From contig NZ_AMZB01000136.1 of assembly GCF_000313755.1 (NCBI RefSeq), positions 1-64,000 on the forward strand: DNA of 64,000 bases, read 5' to 3'. The position numbers were made by a program, and so were the translations under genes. Below the pieces are notes generated by a model. The model was not told the DNA's origin and searched no databases. It was given only the letters and a program-made list of their open reading frames with translations. Position 1 is the stretch's first letter. Every line of letters begins with the position of its first letter. The DNA comes from Pseudomonas nitroreducens TX1 (GTDB lineage Bacteria > Pseudomonadota > Gammaproteobacteria > Pseudomonadales > Pseudomonadaceae). Of this stretch, positions 18,201 to 23,949 are shown one piece after another.

Positions 18201-20281
18201 TCGACGTTGCCGGTGACCAGACCCGCGTCGTCGAGCACGCCGGTAATGGCCAGCTTGTCGGCATCCGGCGCGGTGGTGTCGATGATTACCTTGACCTCGG
18301 TCGGTTCACTCTTGTTACCCGCCGGATCGATGGCGATGACGGTGATGGCGTTTTCGCCTTCCGCCAGCGGCAGGGTCGGGGTGACAGACCAGTCACCGTT
18401 TTCGTCGGCTTTGGTTTTGACTTCTTCACCGGTGGGTAAGATGACGACCACGTCGGCACCCGGTTCGGTGGTGCCACCGATGGTCGGGGTGTTGTCGTTG
18501 GTGATGCCGTCCCCCTTGGTGCCCGAATCGGACGCAGGGTCGAGCCAGGCATCCGGAGCGCCCGGAGCCTGGGTATCGATCACCACGGCAATGACGGTCG
18601 GCTCGCTCTGGTTGCCGGCAGGGTCAGTGGCGATGACGCTGATGTCGTTCTTGCCTTCAGGCAGCGGCTGGGTCGGAGTCACCGACCAGTCGCCGTTCGC
18701 ATCGGCCGTCGTGGTCACAGCCTCGCCCGTGGGGAAGGTGACTTCCACGGTGGCGCCCGGCTCAGTCTTGCCGTCGATGGTCGGCTTGGTGTCGTTGGTG
18801 ATGTCGTCACCCTGGATACCGCTGTCGGAAGCGGGGTCCAGGTGCGCTTCAGGCGCGCTCGGGTCGCGGGTGTCGATCACCACGGCGATGACGGTCGGCT
18901 CGCTCGGGTTGCCGGCCGGGTCGGTGGCGATGACGGTGATGTCGTTGTTGCCTTCGGGCAGCGGCTGGGTCGGGGTCACCGACCAGTCACCGTTCTCGTC
19001 GGCCTGGGTGATGATGGTCTCGCCGGTGGGGAAGGTGACGGTCACCTCGGCGCCCGGCTCGGTCTTGCCATCAATGGTCGGCCTGGTCTCGCTGGTGATG
19101 TCATCGCCCTTGATGCCGGTGTCGGACGCAGGGTCCAGATGCACTTCGGGAGCCGCCGGGGCGATGGTGTCGATGATGACCGGCACGGTGATTTCGGTCT
19201 GGTTGCCAGCCGGATCCTGTTCGATCACCTTGATGTCGTTGTTACCTTCGGGCAGCGGCTGGGTCGGCTGGGGCGCCACCCAGGTGCCATCTTCGGCGAC
19301 AACGGTGGTCACGCTCTCGCCCGTGGGGAAGATGACGATGATGGTGTCGCCCGGCTCTCCTTCACCATGAACGGCCGGCGTGTTGTCCGGGCTGTGGGTC
19401 TGGCCGTCGTCGCCCTTGGGGCCGTCGATCTCGGCGATCGGCGCAGCCGGCGAAGTGGTGTCGACGACGATGTCGATCACCTTGACCTTGTCGCTGAGGC
19501 TCTGGCCGGGAACGACCTGGGTAATGTCGAAGCTGTGCGGGCCATCTGCCAGCTCAGGGGTGAAGGACCAGGTGCCATCCGCCGCAACGAGGGCGGTGCC
19601 GATTTCCTGGCCGTTGTCATAGATGTGGATGGTCGCGCCAGGCACGCCGTTGCCGGAAATGGCCGGGTGCGAATCGTCGGTGACGTCGCCATTGGCTAAT
19701 TGCCCCTGGATCGGACCGACATCGTCCATGGCCTTGGTGTTGGTGGGGGCAGCACTGGTGGGCGTGTGGTGACCACCGCCATCCTTGTTGTGATGGATGA
19801 TGGCGGCGGCCGCGGCGCCAACGCCGGCCAGGCCGAGCAGCCACGGCCAGAGGACGAAGCCTGCAGCGTCATCGAAAGTGGACGCCTGATAAGCGGCGCC
19901 GTCCGCCAGGGCATCACCGCCCAATGCAATGGGAGCCGACTCCCCCTCGGCCAGCAGCAGCGGGCCGCCGAAACCTTCGCCGTCCGTGCGGACATAGGCA
20001 TACAACTGGCCGTCTTCGGCAACGCCATAGAGCTGGCTGTCCACGCCGTCGGCATAGAAGTCGGTAATCGTCAGATCAGGCTCTTCACTGCCTTCGAAGC
20101 TGATCTGCAGATCCTTGCCAACGCGTTTGACGGTGACGTTTTCCGGGGCGACGTCGCTGTTTTCGACCTGGAGAAGGTACTTGGTACCTGAATGCGCCTT
20201 GGTTTTTCCGCCCGCTTTCACCGCAACCTTCTTGGCTGCGTTTTCGGTCACGGCGACAAGACCGATAGTTTCAACTGCCAT
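12227..20281 (-). CDS. Giant BapA/LapF-type biofilm adhesin with tandem Ig-like domains
   Basis: A 2684-residue repetitive surface protein, the likely cargo of the exporter downstream. Residues about 1-140 form a BapA/LapF-type prefix domain. A hydrophobic, Ala-rich segment follows (about 142-162, FVLWPWLLGLAGVGAAAAA), then a Gly/His linker. From residue 185 there are about sixteen Ig-like domains of roughly 100 residues, each with a DD..P..G start, a GxWSFTP-like strand and a closing DTxAP. Domains 6-10 (about 676-1198) and 11-15 (about 1199-1721) are a tandem duplication of a five-domain block. After about residue 1820 come three related beta-rich domains, each with a YHS/GxxTVTSxG entry and an IGKxxIYxD close, and a C-terminal region about 2560-2684 with LDLTRLIGDHDQ, the style of a type I secretion C-terminus. 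I see no GGxGxDxLx RTX nonapeptides. No LapD or LapG gene is in the window. Confidence 0.93.
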   Translation of the reverse strand: MAVETIGLVAVTENAAKKVAVKAGGKTKAHSGTKYLLQVENSDVAPENVTVKRVGKDLQISFEGSEEPDLTITDFYADGVDSQLYGVAEDGQLYAYVRTDGEGFGGPLLLAEGESAPIALGGDALADGAAYQASTFDDAAGFVLWPWLLGLAGVGAAAAAIIHHNKDGGGHHTPTSAAPTNTKAMDDVGPIQGQLANGDVTDDSHPAISGNGVPGATIHIYDNGQEIGTALVAADGTWSFTPELADGPHSFDITQVVPGQSLSDKVKVIDIVVDTTSPAAPIAEIDGPKGDDGQTHSPDNTPAVHGEGEPGDTIIVIFPTGESVTTVVAEDGTWVAPQPTQPLPEGNNDIKVIEQDPAGNQTEITVPVIIDTIAPAAPEVHLDPASDTGIKGDDITSETRPTIDGKTEPGAEVTVTFPTGETIITQADENGDWSVTPTQPLPEGNNDITVIATDPAGNPSEPTVIAVVIDTRDPSAPEAHLDPASDSGIQGDDITNDTKPTIDGKTEPGATVEVTFPTGEAVTTTADANGDWSVTPTQPLPEGKNDISVIATDPAGNQSEPTVIAVVIDTQAPGAPDAWLDPASDSGTKGDGITNDNTPTIGGTTEPGADVVVILPTGEEVKTKADENGDWSVTPTLPLAEGENAITVIAIDPAGNKSEPTEVKVIIDTTAPDADKLAITGVLDDAGLVTGNVENGGTTDDSHPTISGTGTAGDTVTVYTQDGTGHHPIGSAVVDENGNWSLTPELPLNVGLNELTAVETDVAGNSTTSEPYGITLDMSAPAVPTIDSVYDDVGPYQGFLQKGDVTDDNTPTFAGSAPAGSTVTLYDGNHVPIGSAIADASGHWNITPDVALADGKHEVYATATSPIGVASEPTGLWPFSIDTGAPSNVSDLVVTDDVGDKQGPLHDGDTTDDNRPTFSGDAEPNGKVIIYDNGEKLGEADVDADGKWEFTPTEPIKDGEHAVTTEVLDEAGNSSGQSDPLHVIVDTQEVVVTIDRLIDDVGAIQGDIKLHGVTDDTRPEIQGSGKAGSTITVFDGEVELGSTVVDAKGHWSFTPSSELAEGAHSVTATATDKAGNTSTPTNAFDFSVDTTAPNTPSIDGVTDDVGSIQGPIENGGKTDDSTPTLSGNAEAGSTVIVYDNGEKMGSVVADSEGKWSYTPTTPISEGQHDFTVDAADKAGNTSPKSDVFSITTDYTAPDAPAITGVEDKVGTITGNVAQGGTTDDPRPEISGTGTAGDTITVYANDSTGNHKIGSAVVDENGNWSMTPETPLNVGLNDLTVVETDPVGNSSAASEAYSFTFDPSAPAAPVIVSVYDDVGPYQGFLQKGDVSDDNQPTVAGTAEANSTVKLYDGNGLLIGSTTADSKGNWSITTSELTDGEHEVYATATNAVGVVSEPTGKWDFTVDTSKPSNVSDLVVTDNVGDVTGPLHEGDITDDNRPTFSGDAEPNGKVIIYDNGTRLGEADVDADGKWEFTPTTPLADGDHALTTEVLDPAGNSSGQGDKLDVIVDTSKNLIAITHVIDDVGSIKGDIAANGVTDDTRPEIQGTGKAGSTVTVYDGETRLGTTTVDARGNWTFTPTADLADGAHTISATATDKAGNVSDPAKFSFNLDTTAPTKPSIDSVYDDVGSIQGPVGNGGVTDDSTPTLSGKAEAGSTVVIYDNGNKLGNTTADKDGNWSYTPTTPISEGEHTFTVDATDKAGNVSPKSDPFTLITDYTGPNDGSTKLTIDNVTSDNAISSVESQGNVTISGKVTGDFTAGDKVTFVLDATTYSADVRADGTWGVDVPGSKLVDDAAHEIDATLVAHDAAGNAGAITASHSYQVQLNAVSITGMSKDSANDMAHSGDFITQDGGAGRGVYGTVAQALTGNQKVQVSFDGGATWKDAATNNLNWTAVDTDAHTGNWTIQARVVDGSVVQTDVASQNVTLLGSAGGAPTITGIPDAVGAYTTDKAADGSDVNVSLAGTNAKAGDTLHIVWGDTTYDQVLTNGDIASGTVTANVPTQQTTTQGGQWDFAVTAQIVTPQGQVSLPSSVFQVHGQGWETLAIDDLNRNVTTFGSQTVYQGGGITITSNGTLTHLDATASGNAGLYFDNPSSGATTNYAQINFTTPVDSFSINISSLQNNSGGSRVVVYDTEGNVLSDSNVLADGSGGVSASAKYSFTAPVGADIGKVMIYGDGVNSSGAAGGGVVLDTLKFSQVHHVPGYNDTFTNEVGKATSGTGYHSDEGHFTLTSQGTVSVRSAIEHNPDGSYLYIGTGTSAISNSAAIFTFDQPVQSISYNLWGLETQQTIANNGSRLEVYDTNGALIFDRYVVNNGGSTYSYEQVSYTAPEGTHIGKAVVYQDKNGTLLDNFTTTLATSASSGQSLVDHGWETYYDGANATKEVSWQGQSFAVQSFSDGTSLNGYHSTSGTFTVTGTATKTASGSNMWANATSGSMYVAADKTAVITFDSARSTVEIGVTGIEPGTGNAAVMTVYSTDGTVLDTVQMLNPTGTYDIQSFSYESSSNNIGRIEITGDQGGTHVTHVSSSILSGGDIISMAVDPVAYFAQDGAHIHGSVGLDTLKLTGANQVLDLTRLIGDHDQGKIASIEKFDITGTGDNTLKISLNDVLNLGETNLFRADGKVQVMVDGDAGDRVELSNLHDHGTAPGVWQSAGTASIGGETYNVYSYSNLDAEVLIKQAVTSTLV
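15119..18256 (-). repeat. Two-copy tandem super-repeat of five Ig-like domains inside the adhesin
   Basis: Two blocks of about 1,569-1,572 bases (copy 1 about 16688-18256, copy 2 about 15119-16687) align domain for domain. Offsets measured at three matching motifs are 1,569, 1,572 and 1,569 bases. The third domain of each block is closest, sharing NRPTFSGDAEPNGKVIIYDNG. The duplication is within the coding frame. Confidence 0.85.
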
Positions 20282-20286
20282 TTAAA

Positions 20287-20316
20287 CCCACCTCGGGAGG
20301 GACACGTTTCGAGGTG
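20287..20316 (-). promoter_or_regulatory. Hairpin that can sequester the adhesin ribosome binding site
   Basis: On the minus strand CACCTCG (20316-20310) can pair with CGAGGTG (20295-20289) over a 14-base loop. The second arm contains the Shine-Dalgarno sequence GAGGTGGG, which sits 6 bases before the adhesin ATG at 20281. When folded it would hide the ribosome site. Confidence 0.5.
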
Positions 20317-20340
20317 AGAAGCTTAATTTTCTGCCACAAG

Positions 20341-20385
20341 CGAAAAGATCAGACCGCTCTGACGAGGCGTCCGGTTTTTCTGATC
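20341..20385 (-). promoter_or_regulatory. Attenuator-like hairpin in the adhesin leader
   Basis: GATCAGA (20347-20353) and TCTGATC (20379-20385) form an outer stem, with an inner CCG/CGG pair. On the minus strand the stem is followed by TTTTCG. It could act as a leader terminator or as the end of an upstream transcript. Confidence 0.35.
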
Positions 20386-20635
20386 AGCCATGTCAGGCGC
20401 CTGCGAAATCAAGCCATAAAAAACGAAGTTCGAGTCGATGCGAACTCGCAATGACGCCGCAAGGATCAGCCTGGAGTAGCAGCGACCATCACAGTGGCAA
20501 GCGAAGGATCCACCCTGCGCACTACCGCACAAAGGCATTCCTTCTCTTTGAGCATTCTGCCGGGTGTGGCCCCTGGGGGAACCAAGAGTTCGCGCGAACG
20601 CTGGCGTGACGGCAAAATGGATACTGTGCGCAGAA

Positions 20636-20671
20636 ACGAAAAAGCCCACCTGTGAAGGTGGGCTTTTCGGG
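20636..20671 (-). terminator. Terminator of the tRNA transcript
   Basis: The stem AAGCCCACC/GGTGGGCTT with loop TGTGAA is followed by CTTTTTCGTTT on the minus strand. It lies about 55 bases past the last tRNA gene. A shorter T run exists on the plus strand too. Confidence 0.85.
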
Positions 20672-20724
20672 TGAAGCGGCTTTGACTCCGCTTCCAGGAT
20701 CTGCTGATACAGATGCCTTGAATA

Positions 20725-20800
20725 TGGTGGGTCGTGTAGGATTCGAACCTACGACCAATTGGTTAAAAGCCAACTGCTCTACCGACTGAGCTAACGACCC
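20725..20800 (-). tRNA. tRNA-Lys (anticodon TTT)
   Basis: 76-nucleotide cloverleaf with acceptor arms GGGTCGT/ACGACCC, D arm AGCTCAGTCGGTAGAGC, anticodon loop CTTTTAA reading TTT, T arm GTTCGAATCC and an encoded CCA end. It is the third gene of the tRNA cluster. Confidence 0.97.
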
Positions 20801-20805
20801 AAAGT

Positions 20806-20882
20806 TGGTCGGGGTAGGGGGATTCGAACTCCCGACATCTTGCTCCCAAAGCAAGCGCGCTACCGGACTGCGCTATACCCCG
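20806..20882 (-). tRNA. tRNA-Pro (anticodon TGG)
   Basis: 77-nucleotide cloverleaf with acceptor arms CGGGGTA/TACCCCG, anticodon loop TTTGGGA reading TGG, T loop GTTCGAATCC and encoded CCA. It lies 5 bases from tRNA-Lys. Confidence 0.97.
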
Positions 20883-20891
20883 TTTGAAAGT

Positions 20892-20967
20892 TGGCTCCGC
20901 GACCTGGACTCGAACCAGGGACCCAATGATTAACAGTCATTTGCTCTACCGACTGAGCTATCGCGGA
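20892..20967 (-). tRNA. tRNA-Asn (anticodon GTT)
   Basis: 76-nucleotide cloverleaf with acceptor arms TCCGCGA/TCGCGGA, anticodon loop CTGTTAA reading GTT, T loop GTTCGAGTCC and encoded CCA. It is the promoter-proximal gene of the cluster. Confidence 0.97.
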
Positions 20968-21034
20968 ACTGCAAGACTTCCAATCTCTTCTACTTTCTTC
21001 CGGCTTCACCGGTTTCCCGTATCAGAGGCGCGCC

Positions 21035-21062
21035 ATTTTACGTATATCGAAACGCCTGTCAA
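21035..21062 (-). promoter_or_regulatory. Sigma-70 promoter of the tRNA-Asn-Pro-Lys cluster
   Basis: On the minus strand TTGACA and TAAAAT are separated by 16 bases, followed by a GC-rich GGCGCGCC discriminator typical of stable-RNA promoters under stringent control. Transcription would start about 60 bases before tRNA-Asn. Confidence 0.85.
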
Positions 21063-21182
21063 CACTCTGATCCAAAAAGTTTTTCTCTCCTTTGCAGGCG
21101 GCCGGGCTGGTTGCTATATCTGCATGGAAAACTCGAGTGATCCACCGTGGCTGCAAACGGAACGATCACGCACAGGACGGCC

Positions 21183-23483
21183 ATGAGCAACAAGGACACC
21201 CCACCGCCCTCCCCCCTCGCCAGCCGGGCTATCCAACCCCGCTTCGGCGAGCTGGTGCAGGCTTGCCGCCAATTGGCGATGAATCACCTTGCCGAGCTAC
21301 TGGGGAATGTCTTCGCCCAGGTGGACGACGCGCTCTTCGAGTGCGCCGAGAAAGCCGAGAACAACCAGGTCCAGGCCCTTTTCTTCGATGCCATGCGCGA
21401 AGTTCGCCGCGAGCGGCCGAACCTCGAGCGTTTCTACCACCAGCGCATTGCCCATGGCCTGAGCGACTTCCTCGAAGGCAAACTGCCTTTCTCGGAGCCG
21501 CTGGAGGAGCTGGACGTCGACCAGCTGACCCTGGTCGGCAACGACGAATATGAAGAAACGCTGCTGGTAACCAACATGGTCAACCAGGTGCGCGCCCACT
21601 CAACCCAGCAGCTGTTCGCGCTGGATCAGCGCCTGGCACTGCTCAACAACGGCAGCAAGCTGGGCGAGGACCGCAACCCCTTCGGCCCGCAGGCCATTGC
21701 CCAGGCATTCCGCGACACTCTGGCACGAAGCACCTTCCCACTGCGGATCAAGACCATCCTTTATGTGCTGTTCGATCAACAGGTCATGCAGCATCTGCAA
21801 CCTCTATATGAACAGCTGAACAAACGCCTGGCCGATGGCGGGGTCCTGCCCAACCTGAAATATCGCCCGCAGGGGCAGCGCCAGGCATCCCCAACCGCAC
21901 CGCGCCCGCCTGTGACCGGGAAAAACACCGCCACAACGGACGTCGGAGCGCCAACGCCAGTGCCCTATGCCGCGAGCGATATGCCGGAAATGCCACCGGG
22001 CGACCGCAATGCGCTGTTCGGCGGCCTCGCAGTCCTGCTTGCCGAGCACCGCCGACGAGGCAACAAGGCCACGCTGTTCGGCAACACCCAGAGCATCGTC
22101 AGCTTCGGACCGAGTTCGGCCACCACGACCTACAGCGCCAACGAGTTGCTCGAGGCGCTGAATCGCCTGCAGCGCGAATCGGCCCACGAACTGGCCCAGC
22201 GCCTTCGCCAGCCACAGCCGGTCGATGCGCTGAAGGCCGACCTGCAGCGCCAATTGGAATCCGGCAGCGCGCAACCGAAGAACACCCGGCTGACCGACCA
22301 GGAGGCCGATGTCATCGACCTGGTGGGCATGGTCTTCGACTTCATCCTCGACGACGAGAACCTGCCGGACAGCTGCAAGACCACCCTCTCCCACCTGCAT
22401 ACGCCCTTCCTCAAGGTCGCCCTGCTGGACAAGCAACTGTTCACCCAGCATCACCATCCGGCACGCAAGCTACTCAATGCCATGGCCCAGGCCGGCGTGC
22501 TGTATGGCGGCGAGGGCGAGGAGCGCGCTCTGCTGGCGAAGATGCACTGGGTAGTCGAGCGGGTGATCCAGGGCTTCGTCGGCGACCTGTCGCTGTTCGA
22601 CAGCCTGCTGGGCGACTTCAACGAATACGTCAGCAACCTGCGACAGAAGGTCGAGCTGCGCGAGCGTCGAGCCATGGAGGCCGCCCGCGGCCGCGACCGT
22701 CTACTGGCCGCCCGCGAGCAAGCGCTGGACGCCATCGCCAAGGTGACGCAGGACCGCGACTTGCCGGAACTGGTGCGCAACTTCCTGGAAATGAGCTGGT
22801 GCGATGCTCTTACCTTCATTGTGCTGCGCAGCGGCGAGCACAGCGACGAATGGAAACGCGCCTGCGAAGTCGGTGAACAACTCGCCTGGAGCGTGACGCC
22901 TCTGGATGCCGCTGGCCGCGATCATCTGCAGGCCATCCGCTTGGCCCTCCTGGAAGAGCTGCGCAAGGGTCTGGAAGTGCTGGGGGGTTACCACGAGGAC
23001 GGCATCCGCCGGCTGCTGCAGGATCTGGTTGCCTGCCAGCACGCGATCCAGGCACAGCAACCGCAGATCGCCGCGCAACTCAAGCAGGAGCTGCCGGAGA
23101 GTCCGCTGGGCGCCATGCTTGGCGCCGAGGGCCATACCCTGGTCAAGCCCGATGGCGCGGCGCTCTCCGAACGCGTGCGGGTATTGATCAAGGAGTTGAG
23201 CCAGCAGGAGTTCGGCACCTGGTTCGAATTCAGCGACACCACGCCGCCGCGCCGGCTCAAGCTCTCGTGGTTCAGCCCGACCACTCGCAACTACATGTTC
23301 GTCGACCACACAGGGCAACGGGTGGCGGTCAAACCGATAGTGCAGTTGGCCCAGGATATGGAGGCGGGCAGGGTCCGCCTGGTACCGATGGAACAGTCCG
23401 CCCCGCTGATGGATCGTGCGCTGAATGCCATCTACCGGGTCCTGCAACGCTTTACTTCCGGGCGCAGCCCGGCACAGACCTGA
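21183..23483 (+). CDS. DUF1631 domain protein
   Basis: A 766-residue cytoplasmic protein of the DUF1631 family (sometimes mislabelled as a thymidine phosphorylase); the molecular role is not known. It is mostly helical and rich in Leu, Arg, Gln and Glu. The last 90 residues change character to a small beta-rich domain around WFSPTTRNYMFVDHTGQRVA, which may be a PilZ-like barrel; I infer this from strand pattern only. No signal peptide or membrane helix is seen. ATG 21183 has AGGA upstream; a longer in-frame start at 21147 is less likely. The PilZ gene follows 11 bases later, so the two are almost certainly co-transcribed and may act together in c-di-GMP control. Confidence 0.85.
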   Translation: MSNKDTPPPSPLASRAIQPRFGELVQACRQLAMNHLAELLGNVFAQVDDALFECAEKAENNQVQALFFDAMREVRRERPNLERFYHQRIAHGLSDFLEGKLPFSEPLEELDVDQLTLVGNDEYEETLLVTNMVNQVRAHSTQQLFALDQRLALLNNGSKLGEDRNPFGPQAIAQAFRDTLARSTFPLRIKTILYVLFDQQVMQHLQPLYEQLNKRLADGGVLPNLKYRPQGQRQASPTAPRPPVTGKNTATTDVGAPTPVPYAASDMPEMPPGDRNALFGGLAVLLAEHRRRGNKATLFGNTQSIVSFGPSSATTTYSANELLEALNRLQRESAHELAQRLRQPQPVDALKADLQRQLESGSAQPKNTRLTDQEADVIDLVGMVFDFILDDENLPDSCKTTLSHLHTPFLKVALLDKQLFTQHHHPARKLLNAMAQAGVLYGGEGEERALLAKMHWVVERVIQGFVGDLSLFDSLLGDFNEYVSNLRQKVELRERRAMEAARGRDRLLAAREQALDAIAKVTQDRDLPELVRNFLEMSWCDALTFIVLRSGEHSDEWKRACEVGEQLAWSVTPLDAAGRDHLQAIRLALLEELRKGLEVLGGYHEDGIRRLLQDLVACQHAIQAQQPQIAAQLKQELPESPLGAMLGAEGHTLVKPDGAALSERVRVLIKELSQQEFGTWFEFSDTTPPRRLKLSWFSPTTRNYMFVDHTGQRVAVKPIVQLAQDMEAGRVRLVPMEQSAPLMDRALNAIYRVLQRFTSGRSPAQT

Positions 23484-23494
23484 GGGAGCAGTCG

Positions 23495-23848
23495 ATGAGT
23501 GAACGTCGCCAGCATAGCCGGCAGCAGACCGGGCTGACCGTGGAAGTCTTCGACCGTCACACCAGGCGCAGCCTGGGCCGGCTCGCCGACCTGTCCGCCG
23601 AAGGGTTCATGCTCTGCGGGGTGGACGTGCCGGAGGCCGACTCGGTCTGGGAGTGTCATCTGGTACCGGCTCCGCCACTGGACGAAATCGGCGAGATCCA
23701 GCTCGGCGCCGATTGCCTGTGGAGTCGCGCCGGCACCGACGGCCAATTGGGCTGGGCGGGTTTTCACATCATCGACATCGCCGAGGATCAGGCGGAGCGG
23801 ATCGAGCAACTGCTGATCCTGCTCGGTGGGGCCCGCGAGACAGGCTGA
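23495..23848 (+). CDS. Small PilZ-domain protein (predicted c-di-GMP receptor)
   Basis: 117 residues consisting of a single PilZ domain. The two binding motifs are intact: R5-Q-H-S-R9 (RxxxR) and D32-L-S-A-E-G37 ((D/N)xSxxG). PilZ proteins bind cyclic-di-GMP and pass the signal to motility, pilus or adhesin machinery. Start ATG 23495 has GAGGGAG upstream. It lies directly downstream of the DUF1631 gene, across the tRNA cluster from the adhesin locus, and ends before a shared terminator with clpB. Confidence 0.92.
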   Translation: MSERRQHSRQQTGLTVEVFDRHTRRSLGRLADLSAEGFMLCGVDVPEADSVWECHLVPAPPLDEIGEIQLGADCLWSRAGTDGQLGWAGFHIIDIAEDQAERIEQLLILLGGARETG

Positions 23849-23907
23849 ATACCAATGGGAGCCGGCCATGCGCGCGATCACGGAACGGGCCAGCGCCGGC
23901 CGGACAG

Positions 23908-23937
23908 GAAAAAGCCCGCCAATTGGCGGGCTTTTTC
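23908..23937. terminator. Bidirectional terminator between the PilZ gene and clpB
   Basis: AAAAAGCCCGCC and GGCGGGCTTTTT form a perfect stem around an AATT loop. The symmetric A and T runs suit termination of both convergent genes. Confidence 0.92.
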
Positions 23938-23949
23938 ATGGAGCACGGA

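Larger units (their letters stand above)
20282..20637. other. Adhesin leader and promoter region, no gene seen
   Basis: These 356 bases lie between the adhesin start and the tRNA terminator. No convincing gene is present. The adhesin-proximal end holds two hairpins described separately (20289-20316 and 20341-20385). The promoter itself, and any FleQ-type site, could not be assigned by eye. Confidence 0.55.

Noticed and set aside
14054-18439. Very long plus-strand open frame (1461 codons) antisense to the adhesin
   Set aside because: It mirrors the repeated, codon-biased adhesin gene on the other strand; its protein is Val/Gly/Asp/Arg-rich without domain features, and high-GC DNA commonly leaves such shadows open.
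12227-20281. Possible CRISPR or minisatellite array
   Set aside because: The repeats are coding, about 300 bases per domain with diverged sequence, not short identical repeats with unique spacers.
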